Of a DNA stretch of 55,026 bases, positions 1-9,223 are shown piece by piece. The notes under the pieces are model-generated. The model was not told the DNA's origin, ran no database searches, and saw nothing but the letters and a program-made list of their open reading frames with translations. Source of the stretch: Verrucomicrobiota bacterium (lineage in GTDB: Bacteria; Verrucomicrobiota; Verrucomicrobiia; Limisphaerales; VHCN01). Made by a program: the position numbers and the translations under genes. The first letter of the stretch is position 1. Each line of letters starts with the position of its first letter. The stretch is taken from positions 1 to 55,026 of the forward strand of contig VHCN01000019.1 in assembly GCA_016871675.1 (NCBI GenBank), written 5' to 3'.

Positions 1-140
1 GGCGGGATGACGATGGAATACGCCGGGCGCTTCTCGCTGACGCGCGCCGGGTCGGCAGTGAAGCAGCCTTGCTTCACCCAGAAGTCATACCATTTGTCCT
101 CCACGGACTGCGGTTCGTAGGCTTTGGTAATCTCGGTCAT
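1..140 (-). CDS. valS: Valyl-tRNA synthetase, N-terminal fragment (cut by window edge)
   Basis: The minus strand from an ATG at 140 encodes an N-terminus beginning MTEITKAYEPQSVEDKWYDF and continuing to a PAYSIVIPP stretch at the window edge. The 'Y-P-x-x-V-E-x-x-W-Y-x-x-W' opening followed by the strand leading into the class I 'PPPNVTG' signature is typical of ValS, which charges tRNA-Val in the cytosol. Only about 46 codons are visible, so the HIGH and KMSKS motifs cannot be checked. It lies upstream of cimA on the same strand, with about 87 bases of repeat-like sequence between them. Confidence 0.85.
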   Translation of the reverse strand, partial: MTEITKAYEPQSVEDKWYDFWVKQGCFTADPARVSEKRPAYSIVIP

Positions 141-148
141 GGGAGGAA

Positions 149-224
149 AACCACAAAGGCACGAAGTGCACGAAGGTTCACAGCGAGTCGGGTTCTGTGT
201 GGTCTTTGCGTCTTCGTGGTTTTG
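149..224. repeat. Degenerate CACGAAG-type repeats in inverted orientation
   Basis: Between the valS start and the cimA stop lies a stretch reading AACCACAAAGGCACGAAG and on to about 175, made of related 8-9 base units. At about 199-224 a second copy appears in the opposite orientation (reverse complement AAAACCACGAAGACGCAAAG). The two could pair as a long imperfect hairpin. The sequence resembles the 8-base array before mutS. Confidence 0.55.
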
Positions 225-227
225 AAA

Positions 228-1790
228 TCACTTCTTCAGCAGCGCGAACTCCATCGAGTCCACGAGCGCTTGCAGGCTTGCCTCGATGATGTTCTCGCTC
301 ACGCCCACGGTGCCCCACTCGCGCCGGCCGTCGGTGGAGGTGATGAGCACGCGGGTCTTCGCGCCGGTGCCGGCCACCCCGTCGAGGATGCGGACCTTGT
401 AGTCGGTCAGCGTCACGCGCTTGAGCTGCGGAAAAGACTTCGCCAGCGCGGTGCGGAGCGCGCCGTCGAGCGCGTTCACCGGGCCGTCGCCCTCGGAGAC
501 CGTATGATGCACCACGTCGCCGACGCGCACCCTCACCGTCGCTTCGCACACGGATTCCTTTGCGTCGCGGCGCATCGAGACGTGGTAGGCGTCCACGGTG
601 AAGAGCAATTGGGGCTTGTGATCGAGGATGCCGCGGATGAGCAGCGCAAGGGAAGCCTCGGCGGCCTCGTATTCGAAGCCCTCGTGTTCGCGCTGCTTGA
701 TGGTGTCGAGAATCTGCCGCAGTTCGGGCGTGTCGTTCGTGAGCTTGAGGCCGAGCTCGCGCGCCTTGAGGACGATGTTGCTGCGGCCGGCAAGGTCGCT
801 GATGAGCACGGTGCGCGCATTGCCGACGAGCGCGGGGTCAATGTGCTCGTAACTCGCGGCGACCTTTTGCACGGCGTTCACGTGCGTGCCGCCCTTGTGC
901 GCAAAGGCCGTCGGGCCGACCCACGGCTGGCGCGGGTTGTGGCGGAGGTTGGCGACCTCGTCCACGAACTGCGACAAGTCCTTGAGCTTGCGCATCGAGG
1001 CGTCGGGCAGGCAGCGCAATCTCATCTTGAGTTGCAGGCACGGCAGCACACTCGTGAGGTTGCAATTGCCCGTGCGCTCGCCGTAGCCGTTGATGGTGCC
1101 CTGCACGTGCGTCGCACCGGTTTCGATGGACGCGAGCGCGTTGGCCACGCCCACGCCGATGTCGTCGTGCGAGTGGATGCCAACCTTGCAGGTCAGGTTG
1201 CCTATCGCGTCGCGCGTGACTGCGGCGATGTCGGTTGGAAGACAGCCACCGTTCGTGTCGCACAGGACGACCACGTCCGCACCGGCCTTCTCCGCGGCCC
1301 GCCACGTCGCGATGGCGTAATCGCGGTCGAGTTTGTAGCCGTCGAAGCAATGCTCCGCATCGTAGATGACGAACTTCCCGTGGTCTTTCAAGAAGCGCAC
1401 GGTGTCGGCGATCATGCCGAGGTTTTCGTCGGGCGAGCAGCGCAGCACTTCCTTCACGTGCAGCATCGACGTCTTGCCGAAGATCGTAACGACCTTCGTG
1501 CCCGCGTCGAGCAGCAGGCGCACCTGTTCGTCGCGCTCGACCCTCACGCCCTTGCGGCGCGTGGAGCCGAACGCGGCGAGCCTCGCGTTGCGGAATCTGC
1601 GGCGCTTCGCCTGCGCGAAAAACTCGATGTCCTTCGGGTTGCTGCCGGGCCAGCCGCCCTCGATGTAGTGAATGCCGAAGGCGTCAAGGCGCTCGGCGAG
1701 GCGGAGCTTGTCCGCGACTGAGAAGTTGATGCCCTCGCCCTGCGAGCCATCGCGCAGGGTCGTGTCGTAGATTTCGACTGCCGGATTCAT
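228..1790 (-). CDS. cimA: (R)-citramalate synthase / 2-isopropylmalate synthase family
   Basis: 520 residues. Residues 7-15 carry the DTTLRDGSQ motif that binds the divalent metal and 2-oxo acid. The HMGL-like TIM barrel follows, with a conserved HSHDD-type metal site and a GYGERTGNCNL segment, and then a C-terminal LeuA-type allosteric domain (about residues 380-515). Length and the early DTTLRDG match CimA, which condenses pyruvate and acetyl-CoA to citramalate as the threonine-independent entry to isoleucine. A 2-isopropylmalate or homocitrate synthase is the alternative, but the spacing and the LKARELG-type C-terminal region favour CimA. The ATG at 1790 is the natural start. Confidence 0.88.
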   Translation of the reverse strand: MNPAVEIYDTTLRDGSQGEGINFSVADKLRLAERLDAFGIHYIEGGWPGSNPKDIEFFAQAKRRRFRNARLAAFGSTRRKGVRVERDEQVRLLLDAGTKVVTIFGKTSMLHVKEVLRCSPDENLGMIADTVRFLKDHGKFVIYDAEHCFDGYKLDRDYAIATWRAAEKAGADVVVLCDTNGGCLPTDIAAVTRDAIGNLTCKVGIHSHDDIGVGVANALASIETGATHVQGTINGYGERTGNCNLTSVLPCLQLKMRLRCLPDASMRKLKDLSQFVDEVANLRHNPRQPWVGPTAFAHKGGTHVNAVQKVAASYEHIDPALVGNARTVLISDLAGRSNIVLKARELGLKLTNDTPELRQILDTIKQREHEGFEYEAAEASLALLIRGILDHKPQLLFTVDAYHVSMRRDAKESVCEATVRVRVGDVVHHTVSEGDGPVNALDGALRTALAKSFPQLKRVTLTDYKVRILDGVAGTGAKTRVLITSTDGRREWGTVGVSENIIEASLQALVDSMEFALLKK

Positions 1791-1959
1791 TCACGCCCGC
1801 CGAAGCGGGACGTGATTACTACGCCAACCACAGAGGTGTTGCAAACGGGAAAACCCCGCGACGGTCCTGCGTTTGAGTCGACCGGCGGCCCGGAATCGCG
1901 CGCCTGACAATCCGCTTGTGCCTCCCGCGCGGATGGTCTCAACTTTCATCGTCGCACGC

Positions 1960-4782
1960 ATGGAAGAGCGCTCCACATCGCCCGCCGGATTTGTCTGCGC
2001 GCGACTGCCGTGGATTCTCGGTGCGGCCGCGCTGGCGCTGTATCTGGCGACGCTCTCGCCTTGGGTCACATTCGCCAGCCTGCCCGTGGTCGCAACGGTG
2101 ACGGGTTGGAACTGGTGGGAACCCACGCTGGTCAAGCCGCTCTTCCACCTGGTCTCCGCCCCGGTTCGCTGGCTGCCGCCGGGTGCGCAACCCCTCGCGC
2201 TCAATGTCCTTGCCGCGGTTTGCGCGGCGCTCACGCTCGCGTTGCTGGCGCGGTCGGTCGCCATCTTCCCCTGCGACCGCACGCGCGAACAGCGGCAGCG
2301 CGCGCGCAACGAGCACGCCTTGCTCGACGTCCGGCTGCGCTGGATTCCGCCCGTGCTCGCGGTCGCGGTGCTCGGTTTTCAATTCACGTTCTGGGAACAC
2401 GCGACCGCCGCGACGGGCGAGATGCTGGGCCTGCTGATCTTCGTCGCGCTTGTCCGGTGCCTGCTGGAGTTCCGGCTCACGCGGAAGGATTCGTGGCTGT
2501 TCCAGTTTGCCCTGCTTTACGGGTTAGGCGCGGCCGACAACTACGCGCTGGTCGGTTTTTTCCCGCTCGCGCTCGGGGCGCTCGTCGTGCTGAAGGGGCG
2601 CGCCGTGCTCGACGGCCGATTCCTGCAGACGATGCTCGGCTGCGGACTGCCGGGGTTGTTGCTCTACCTGATCCCGCCGTGGTTGATCCTGCGCGACCCG
2701 GACAACGTCGGGACATTTCTTGAGTTGATTCGCATCGAGCTCGGCACGCAAAAGAACCAGTTGCTCGGTTTCCCGCGGTCGCGCGCGTTGCTGCTTGCGC
2801 TTGTGACGGTCGTGCCGGCGCTGTTGATGACCGTGCGGTGGTCCACGGCCTCGGGCGACACGAGCGCCGCGGGCACGGCGATCACGGGCTTGCTCCTGCG
2901 TGTCGTGCAGGCGGTGTTCCTGGCGGTCGGCGTGTGGGTGGCGTTTGATCCGGATTTCGGCACCCGCGCGCTGGGGCTTGGAGTTCCGTTTTTGACTTTC
3001 TCGCTGCTGGGCGCGCTCGCCGTCGGGAACTTTGCCGGGCATTTCCTGCTGCTCGTCGCGAGCCCGGACGGCCAGGGTTCGTGGCGCAAGGAAGCGCTGC
3101 CGCTTCGCGCGCTCAACCATCTTTGCGCCGCCGCCGTGTGCGTGGCGGTCGTCGCCGTGCCCCTGATGCTCGCGCAGCGAAACCTCGGCGACCTCCGCGC
3201 ACAGAACGGGCTCGCGCTTCGCGACTTCGCCGGGATGGGCGCCGCCGTGCTGCCGCAAGGCGCCGTGCTGCTCAGCGACCGGCCGGACCTGCTGATGTTG
3301 CAGGCTGCGGTCGCCGACCCGCGCGCAGCGGCGCCGGTGTTGGTGGACATGCGCTGGCTGCCGCGCGTTTCGTATCATCGCAAACTTGCGCGAAAACACC
3401 CCGGCCTGTGGCCCGAGGTCGCGGCTGCCGTGCCCCGGACAAACTCGTTGTCAGCCGTGGAGTGGACGCAGCGGCTCGGCGCCGTCAGCGCGAAGCAGCC
3501 CCTGCTCTATCTCCACCCGTGCTGGGCCACGCCGTTGCTCGAGACGCACCATCTCGTCCCGCGCGGCGTCGTGTTCGACTTGCGCCCCTACGCGCCCGGC
3601 GTGATGACCCCGCCGCCCGCCACTGCGGAGGAAATCGCCGCGAACCAAGCCTTGTGGAAAGCCGCGATGCCGGGGTTCGCCGCGCTGCGCCGCGCGCCGT
3701 CCGGCAAGTCGGTCGCTGGCCCCGCGCTGGGAGGCTTCTACTCCGCCGCGCTCAACTTCTGGGGCGTGGAATTGCAACGCGCCGCCGCCCTCGAAACCGC
3801 CGGGCAGGCCTTCGCCGCCTGCGTGCAGCTCAACACCAACCCGGCGGCGCGGCTGAATCTGGGGGTCAACGAGGCGCTGCGCGCCGGCAAGCCCGTCGGC
3901 ACGAACTTCACCGCAAGATCCTCCGAACTCATCCGCGAAAGCGGCGCGTGGATCTCACTCTTCACCGCCCACGGCCCCGTGGACGAGCCCGAGCTCGCCT
4001 TCCAACTTGGCCGCGCCTTTCAATCCACCGCCCTCCAACGGCAGGCCCTCCACCAACTTGCCCGCGCACGGGCGCTCCACCCGGGGAGCTTCGCCGTCCG
4101 CTACACCATCGCCGAGTCCCTGCTGCAGGCGCATCGCACGGACGCGGTCGATGCCGAACTCCGCGCGCTCCGCGCCTCGGCAGAGTTTCGCGGCGAGGTG
4201 GCCGCGAACGAGGCGATGCTGCTCCGCCTCGACGGGCTCGCGCAATTGCAGCGCACCAACTTTACAGCCGCCGAGGCGCTGCTCGCCCGCGCGCGGACCT
4301 TGCAACCGCGGAATACGGCCGTGCTGGAATCGCTCTTCCAGGTGCAGATGTTTGCCAACCAGCTCACCAACGCCGCGGCCACGCTCGAGACGCTCCTGCA
4401 AGTCACCCCCGACGACGTCCGGGCGCTCTCGAATCTCGGCTCGCTCTTCGCCCGGTTAAACCTGCCTGAACGCGCCCTCACGGCCCTCGACCGCGCGCTC
4501 GCCATCCAACCCTCAAATGTCAACGCACTCATCAACCGCGGCCTCGTTCACTTCACGGCCGGCCGCCTCGATGCCGCCGGGCGCGACTACGCCGAGCTTG
4601 CGCGAATAGCGCCCGCGATGCCGGCGGGGCACTTCGGCCTGGCGGAGATTGCGCTCAAGCGCGACCAGCCCGCGGCCGCGCGCCGGCATTTTGAGCGCGG
4701 GATCCAGGTCGCTTCACCCGGCGCGCCCGACGCCGTCCGCGCCACCGAACGCCTCAAACAGCTCCAAGCCACCGGCAAATGA
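1960..4782 (+). CDS. Multi-pass membrane protein with C-terminal TPR repeats (DUF2723-like)
   Basis: About 940 residues. The first 420 or so residues hold around ten hydrophobic segments, with a short FWEHATAATGEML stretch in the second loop that resembles DUF2723/O-mannosyltransferase-like membrane proteins. After a soluble middle region, the last 300 residues are tetratricopeptide repeats (for example the block with RALTALDRALAIQPSNVNAL). The family is thought to act in envelope glycosylation, and the next genes are a glycosyltransferase and a WecA-type enzyme, so a role in surface polysaccharide is a reasonable inference. Start uncertain: ATG at 1933 or 1960 or an upstream TTG at 1873; none has a clear ribosome binding site. 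Confidence 0.75.
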   Translation: MEERSTSPAGFVCARLPWILGAAALALYLATLSPWVTFASLPVVATVTGWNWWEPTLVKPLFHLVSAPVRWLPPGAQPLALNVLAAVCAALTLALLARSVAIFPCDRTREQRQRARNEHALLDVRLRWIPPVLAVAVLGFQFTFWEHATAATGEMLGLLIFVALVRCLLEFRLTRKDSWLFQFALLYGLGAADNYALVGFFPLALGALVVLKGRAVLDGRFLQTMLGCGLPGLLLYLIPPWLILRDPDNVGTFLELIRIELGTQKNQLLGFPRSRALLLALVTVVPALLMTVRWSTASGDTSAAGTAITGLLLRVVQAVFLAVGVWVAFDPDFGTRALGLGVPFLTFSLLGALAVGNFAGHFLLLVASPDGQGSWRKEALPLRALNHLCAAAVCVAVVAVPLMLAQRNLGDLRAQNGLALRDFAGMGAAVLPQGAVLLSDRPDLLMLQAAVADPRAAAPVLVDMRWLPRVSYHRKLARKHPGLWPEVAAAVPRTNSLSAVEWTQRLGAVSAKQPLLYLHPCWATPLLETHHLVPRGVVFDLRPYAPGVMTPPPATAEEIAANQALWKAAMPGFAALRRAPSGKSVAGPALGGFYSAALNFWGVELQRAAALETAGQAFAACVQLNTNPAARLNLGVNEALRAGKPVGTNFTARSSELIRESGAWISLFTAHGPVDEPELAFQLGRAFQSTALQRQALHQLARARALHPGSFAVRYTIAESLLQAHRTDAVDAELRALRASAEFRGEVAANEAMLLRLDGLAQLQRTNFTAAEALLARARTLQPRNTAVLESLFQVQMFANQLTNAAATLETLLQVTPDDVRALSNLGSLFARLNLPERALTALDRALAIQPSNVNALINRGLVHFTAGRLDAAGRDYAELARIAPAMPAGHFGLAEIALKRDQPAAARRHFERGIQVASPGAPDAVRATERLKQLQATGK

Positions 4783-4792
4783 ACCCGCGGCG

Positions 4793-5983
4793 ATGCGCGT
4801 CACCCACGTCATCACACGCCTGATTCTCGGCGGCGCGCAAGAAAACACCCTCGCAAGCGTCCTCGGCCTGCGCGCGAAACCCGGGCTGGACGTCCGGCTC
4901 ATCTCCGGCCCCACCACCGGACCCGAAGGCTCGCTCGAATCCCAGGCCAGCGCCGTGCCCGGCCTGCTCACCCTCGTCCCGGAACTCGTCCGCCCCGTCT
5001 CCCCCGCGAGCGACTGGCTGGCGCTTCGACACCTCACGAACATTTTTCGCGAGACGAAACCCGACATCGTCCACACGCACAGCGGGAAGGCCGGGATTCT
5101 CGGCCGGTCCGCGGCGAGACGCGCGGGCGTGCCGGTGATCATCCACACCATTCACGGCCCGTCGTTCGGCCCGTGGCAGGGCGCGTTTGCCAACCTCGCA
5201 TTCAAGTCCGCCGAACGATACGCGGCCCGGGCCACCACGCACTTTGTCAGCGTGGCCGACGCGATGTCGCGCCAATACCTCGCCGCGGGCATCGGGAGGC
5301 CGGAGCAGTTCACGCGCATCGTGAGCGGCTTCGATCTCGCGCCCTTCCTCGCCGCGACCAACGACCCGCGACTGCGCGCCCGGCTCGGCCTCGCCCCCGG
5401 AGACTTCGTCGTCGGCATGATCGCCCGGCTCACGGAACTCAAGGGGCACGATGACTTGTTCGACCTCGCCCCCGGACTTCTGGCCCGGTGCCCGCGGGTC
5501 AAACTCCTGCTCGTCGGCGGCGGCCCCTGGCGCGCACGGCTGGAAGCACGCGCCCGGCAACTCGGGCTTGCCGGACGCGTCACCTTCGCCGGGCTCATCC
5601 CGCCCGCGGACGTGCCGCGCTTCACGGGCGTGATGGATGCGGTGGCGCACCTCTCGACTCGCGAAGGGCTGGCGCGCGCGCTGCCGCAGGCGCTCGCCGC
5701 CGGCAAACCCGTGGTGGCCTACGACTGCGACGGCGCGCGCGAGGTGTGCCTCGATGGCGGGACGGGTTTCCTCGTGCCCGCGGGCGAGCGCGAGACGGTC
5801 GCATCCAAGCTCGCGCTACTGTGCGAGAGCGACGAACTCCGCGCGCGGCTCGGCGCGCGCGGCCGCGAACTGGTCAAATCCGAATTCACCGTCGAGCGCA
5901 TGGTGGATGAACTGCACGCCCTCTACTTGCGACTCGCGCTTCCGCAACCGGCAACCGGCAACCGGCAACCGGCAATCCCATGA
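4793..5983 (+). CDS. Glycosyltransferase family 4 (GT-B fold)
   Basis: About 396 residues. The N-terminal domain begins MRVTHVITRLILGGAQENT, the usual GGA(Q/E) loop of GT4 enzymes, followed by a HTHSGKAGILG segment. The C-terminal domain has the NDP-sugar binding region with GMIARLTELKGHDDL, a GGGPWR loop and a REGLARALPQALAAGKPVVAYDCDGAREV stretch of EX7E type. It should transfer a sugar from a nucleotide donor to a lipid-linked or saccharide acceptor at the cytoplasmic face. The ATG lies 10 bases after the previous stop. The last 12 or so residues (PATGNRQPATGNRQP) are encoded by a 7-base tandem array, so the tail is repeat-derived. The stop overlaps the next start (ATGA). Confidence 0.88.
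   Translation: MRVTHVITRLILGGAQENTLASVLGLRAKPGLDVRLISGPTTGPEGSLESQASAVPGLLTLVPELVRPVSPASDWLALRHLTNIFRETKPDIVHTHSGKAGILGRSAARRAGVPVIIHTIHGPSFGPWQGAFANLAFKSAERYAARATTHFVSVADAMSRQYLAAGIGRPEQFTRIVSGFDLAPFLAATNDPRLRARLGLAPGDFVVGMIARLTELKGHDDLFDLAPGLLARCPRVKLLLVGGGPWRARLEARARQLGLAGRVTFAGLIPPADVPRFTGVMDAVAHLSTREGLARALPQALAAGKPVVAYDCDGAREVCLDGGTGFLVPAGERETVASKLALLCESDELRARLGARGRELVKSEFTVERMVDELHALYLRLALPQPATGNRQPAIP
5944..5978 (+). repeat. Heptanucleotide tandem array, unit GCAACCG
   Basis: Four exact copies of GCAACCG at 5944-5971 followed by a variant GCAATCC. The array is read through as the C-terminal tail of the glycosyltransferase and stops one base before the ATG of the next gene, so it also occupies that gene's ribosome-binding position. 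Confidence 0.92.
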
Positions 5984-6969
5984 ACTTTCCCGTCGGCGCT
6001 TATTTGCTCGCGTTCGTCGGCGCCTTCGCCGCGACGCTCGCGTCCATGCCGCTGTGGCGCGCGTGGAGTCTGCGCGCGGGCCTCGTGGATGACCCCGGGC
6101 ACCGGAAAGGGCACGACCAGCCCACGTCGCTGGCAGGCGGGCTGGCGGTGTTCACGGGATTGGTGATCCCGCTGCTTGGCGCGTTTGTGGTGGTGAAGGC
6201 GGGCTGGCTGGGCGCGGAAACCGCCTTGTCCGGAAGGCTCGAGCACGGTTTCGAGCGGCGCGCGGTCCAGCTTGCGGCGATCTTCGCGGGCGCGCTCGGA
6301 ATGCTCGTGCTCGGCTGGCTGGATGACAAACACGAGCTTCGGGCGCGGACGAAGTTCGCGGGGCAGTTCGCCATCGCCGCGCTGGTCGCGGCGGCGGGCG
6401 TGCGGATTACGCTGTTCGTGCCGAGCGTGGCGTTCAGCTACGCCGTCACCATCCTGTGGATCGTCACGCTGGCGAACGCGATGAACTTCCTCGACAACAT
6501 GAACGGCCTTTGCGGCGGGCTGGGCGTGATCGCGGCGGCCTGCCTCGGCGCGATCGCGGCGATACACGGGCAGTATCTGGTGGCGTTGCTCGCGTTCCTC
6601 GTGAGCGGCGCGCTGCTCGGATTTCTCCCGTTCAACTTCCCGAAGGCGAGCGTCTTCATCGGCGACTCGGGCGCGCACCTCGTCGGCTACCTGCTCGCGG
6701 TGCTGGCCATTCTGCCGCACTTCTACTCGGCGGGATCGCCGCGGCCGCTCGCCGTGCTCTCGCCGTTGCTGGTGCTCGCGGTGCCGCTCGGCGATTTGGT
6801 GTGCGTGGTCTGGATTCGCGCGCGCGCGCGCATGCCGTTCTGGATTGGCGACACAAACCACATCTCTCACCGGCTCGTGCGGCGCGGCTTGGGCAAGGCG
6901 AAGGCGGTGGCCGTGGTGTGGGCGCTCGGAGCGCTCGGCGGGCTCGCGGCGATCGCGTTGAACTGGTGA
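5980..6969 (+). CDS. Undecaprenyl-phosphate sugar-1-phosphate transferase (WecA/TagO/MraY family)
   Basis: 329 residues with about ten transmembrane helices. Diagnostic cytoplasmic motifs are present: DDPGHRKGHD-QPTSLAGG near residues 36-50, GWLDDK near 113, NAMNFLDNMNGL near 167 (Mg-binding), FIGDSGAH near 226 and DTNHISHRL near 289. The enzyme moves a HexNAc-1-phosphate from UDP-sugar to undecaprenyl phosphate, starting a surface glycan. The family's short length and the absence of the MraY-specific segments favour the WecA/TagO side. Its ATG overlaps the preceding glycosyltransferase stop by four bases, consistent with coupling in one operon. Confidence 0.88.
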   Translation: MNFPVGAYLLAFVGAFAATLASMPLWRAWSLRAGLVDDPGHRKGHDQPTSLAGGLAVFTGLVIPLLGAFVVVKAGWLGAETALSGRLEHGFERRAVQLAAIFAGALGMLVLGWLDDKHELRARTKFAGQFAIAALVAAAGVRITLFVPSVAFSYAVTILWIVTLANAMNFLDNMNGLCGGLGVIAAACLGAIAAIHGQYLVALLAFLVSGALLGFLPFNFPKASVFIGDSGAHLVGYLLAVLAILPHFYSAGSPRPLAVLSPLLVLAVPLGDLVCVVWIRARARMPFWIGDTNHISHRLVRRGLGKAKAVAVVWALGALGGLAAIALNW

Positions 6970-6979
6970 AGAGGTCGCC

Positions 6980-9121
6980 ATGAAGTCTGGTCTGAAATTG
7001 GACACGATGCGCGCGCACTTTCCTTCCCGCAACGGAGTCGTGCCCCGCGTTGCCTCCGGGTTCGCCCTTGCCGTGGCGCTGGTGATTCACGCGGCCGAAC
7101 CCGTCTGGCCAAAGCTCCCCGAGCGCGACGGGCCCGTGATGATCCCCGCGCAGGAATGGCCCGCGCGGCCCGGGCCGCGCGAGGTCCGCGTGCTCGTGCA
7201 TTATCCCGGCGGCGCGCGCGCCAACGTCGGCCCCCGCACCGGCGTCTTCCTCACGCTGCACAATTGGGGCGGGACGGACTGCGTCGGCACCGCGAGCCCG
7301 CAGTCGCTCGCGCGGGAGTTCGACGTGATCGCGGTCTGCGTGAACTACCTCCAGAGCGGAAAGAAGGAGTCCATGGACGACCGCGAGCCTTACGACTTCG
7401 GCTGGCTTCAAGGGCTCGACGCGCTGCGGGCGCTGTGGTTCGTGTTCAGCGAGCTCGATTCCGCGAAGGTTCCGTTCGCGCGCGGCCGCATATTCGCCAC
7501 GGGCGGATCCGGCGGCGGCAACGTCACGCTCATGGCGAACAAGCTCGCGCCGCGCACGTTCGCATGTGTCGTGGACATGTGCGGGATGAAGAAACTGAGC
7601 GACGACATCGCGTTCAACATCCCCGGCGGCAGCTCACTCGATGCGCGTTGGAGCCGCGATCCGGCGAGCGCAAGCTTCCTCGCGCCCGGCGCGCAGGAGA
7701 TTCGATTCGCCGGCCATCCGGCGCACCTCGCGGAGATGAAGCGGCTCGGCAACAGGACGAAAATCATCTCGGTGCACGGAGACGAGGACACGACGTGCCC
7801 CTTTGCGGACGCGATCGAACTGGCCGCGAACATGAAGCGCGCGGGCCTGGATTTCACCGCCGAGTGGGTGACGAAGGCGCGGCTCGACGGCAAGGTCTTC
7901 ACCAGCGCGGGCCACTCGCTGGGGAATCGCACGCTGATCCCCGGCCATGTCGCGGGCCGTTGGTTGCTCACCACGAGCCCCGAGGCGGTCGAGCGACGGA
8001 CGCCTTCCGATTTCGAGCGCCGTGATGAAGTGCGCTACGTGACGGGCGACGGCGTTTTCGTCGTGAGTTACGCGCGTGGATTTCCAGTCGGCCGGTTCGA
8101 GCCGGCGGCGCCGCCGCCGGCTTACACGAATCACTTCGCGCTCCTTCAAGTCGCCGGGACTGACGGGGGGATGTTCACCGCGAAGTCCGCAGGCGACTGG
8201 GAGGCGCGGCGTCGGCACACGCTCGCCCACATGGAACGGGTGATGGGGTCCTTGCCCAACCCCGCCACGCGCGTGCCGCTCGACGTGAAAGTTTACGAGG
8301 AAGTGACGCTCGAAGGCGGACTCGTCCGGCGCAAGCTGAGCTTTCAAAGCGACGTGTCCGACCGTGTGGCCGCGTATCTGTTCCTCCCGGGAACCGACGT
8401 TGGCGCGAGGATGCCGGCTGTCCTTTGCCTGCAACAGACCACGCAGGCCGGCAAGGCCGAACCGGCCGGTCTTGCGGGTGATCCCACCTTGCACTACGCG
8501 CTGCACCTCGCACGCCGCGGTTTTGTGACGCTCGCGCCCGACTACCCCGGCTTCGGTGATTCCAAATTCGATTTTGCGTCCGGATCGGGCCGTCATTACG
8601 CCAGCGGATCGATCAAGGCCGTCTGGGACAACGTGCGCGCGGTGGACCTGCTTGAGTCCCTCCCTGGTGTGGACGCAGAGCGCATCGGCGTGATCGGTCA
8701 CTCGCTGGGCGGGCACAACGCCATTTTCACGGCCGCGTTTGAACCGCGCCTGCGGGTGGTCGTGTCCAGTTGCGGCTTCACCACATTCACCAAGGACGAC
8801 ATGCCGAGCTGGTCGGGTCCGCGCTACATGCCGCGCATCGGGACCCTGTTCGGCAACGATCCGGCGAAGGTGCCGTTTGATTTTCCGGAGGTGGTGGCTG
8901 CGCTGGCGCCGCGCCCGTTCCTGGCCTGTGCTGCGGAGTTTGACAATGATTTCGACGCCGGAGGTGTGCGCGAAGTGATGGCGGCGGCGCGCGCGATTTA
9001 CGCGTTGCACCGAGCCGATGGAAACATCGACGCTCGGTATCCGAGGACACCACATTCCTTCCCGGAGGAGGCGCGTCAGGCGGCGTATGAGTTTCTCGAC
9101 CGGCACCTAGGGAAACGATGA
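6980..9121 (+). CDS. Secreted protein with two alpha/beta hydrolase domains
   Basis: 713 residues. An N-terminal hydrophobic segment (about residues 25-38, ending in HAAEPVW) looks like a signal peptide. The first hydrolase domain (about 45-330) has a nucleophile elbow GGSGGGN near 175 and a late GDEDTTCPF stretch. The second (about 380-713) has GHSLGGHN near 575 and a C-terminal His in RTPHSFPEEA, giving a plausible Ser-Asp-His triad. The second domain is clearly related to the single-domain protein at 16334-17446, sharing VWDN-R--DLLESLP and GHSLGGHN. Likely an extracytoplasmic esterase or acylhydrolase acting on plant-type polysaccharides; the substrate is unknown. It begins 10 bases after the WecA-like gene. 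Confidence 0.78.
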   Translation: MKSGLKLDTMRAHFPSRNGVVPRVASGFALAVALVIHAAEPVWPKLPERDGPVMIPAQEWPARPGPREVRVLVHYPGGARANVGPRTGVFLTLHNWGGTDCVGTASPQSLAREFDVIAVCVNYLQSGKKESMDDREPYDFGWLQGLDALRALWFVFSELDSAKVPFARGRIFATGGSGGGNVTLMANKLAPRTFACVVDMCGMKKLSDDIAFNIPGGSSLDARWSRDPASASFLAPGAQEIRFAGHPAHLAEMKRLGNRTKIISVHGDEDTTCPFADAIELAANMKRAGLDFTAEWVTKARLDGKVFTSAGHSLGNRTLIPGHVAGRWLLTTSPEAVERRTPSDFERRDEVRYVTGDGVFVVSYARGFPVGRFEPAAPPPAYTNHFALLQVAGTDGGMFTAKSAGDWEARRRHTLAHMERVMGSLPNPATRVPLDVKVYEEVTLEGGLVRRKLSFQSDVSDRVAAYLFLPGTDVGARMPAVLCLQQTTQAGKAEPAGLAGDPTLHYALHLARRGFVTLAPDYPGFGDSKFDFASGSGRHYASGSIKAVWDNVRAVDLLESLPGVDAERIGVIGHSLGGHNAIFTAAFEPRLRVVVSSCGFTTFTKDDMPSWSGPRYMPRIGTLFGNDPAKVPFDFPEVVAALAPRPFLACAAEFDNDFDAGGVREVMAAARAIYALHRADGNIDARYPRTPHSFPEEARQAAYEFLDRHLGKR

Positions 9122-9176
9122 ATAGACCGCGGGTGGACACCGATGTTCCCTGTCTCCGGGCACGACTGTGGTTGGC

Positions 9177-9223
9177 AAAAAAAAACCGGGTCAGGCAACC
9201 AGAGGGTGGTCGCTCTGACCCGG
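9177..9223 (-). terminator. Rho-independent terminator
   Basis: On the minus strand CCGGGTCAG (from 9223) pairs with CTGACCCGG (to 9186), extended by an inner AGCGACC/GGTTGC pairing, and is followed by nine T residues (A-run at 9177-9185 on the plus strand). This is a strong intrinsic terminator for leftward transcription, far downstream of tRNA-His. On the plus strand the hairpin is followed by only a short T4, so it may be weakly bidirectional for the hydrolase gene. Confidence 0.85.

Noticed and set aside
69-1721. Long plus-strand frame opposite cimA
   Set aside because: It is the complement of a strongly recognisable CimA; its composition is typical of a GC-rich shadow frame (His- and Arg-rich, no motifs).
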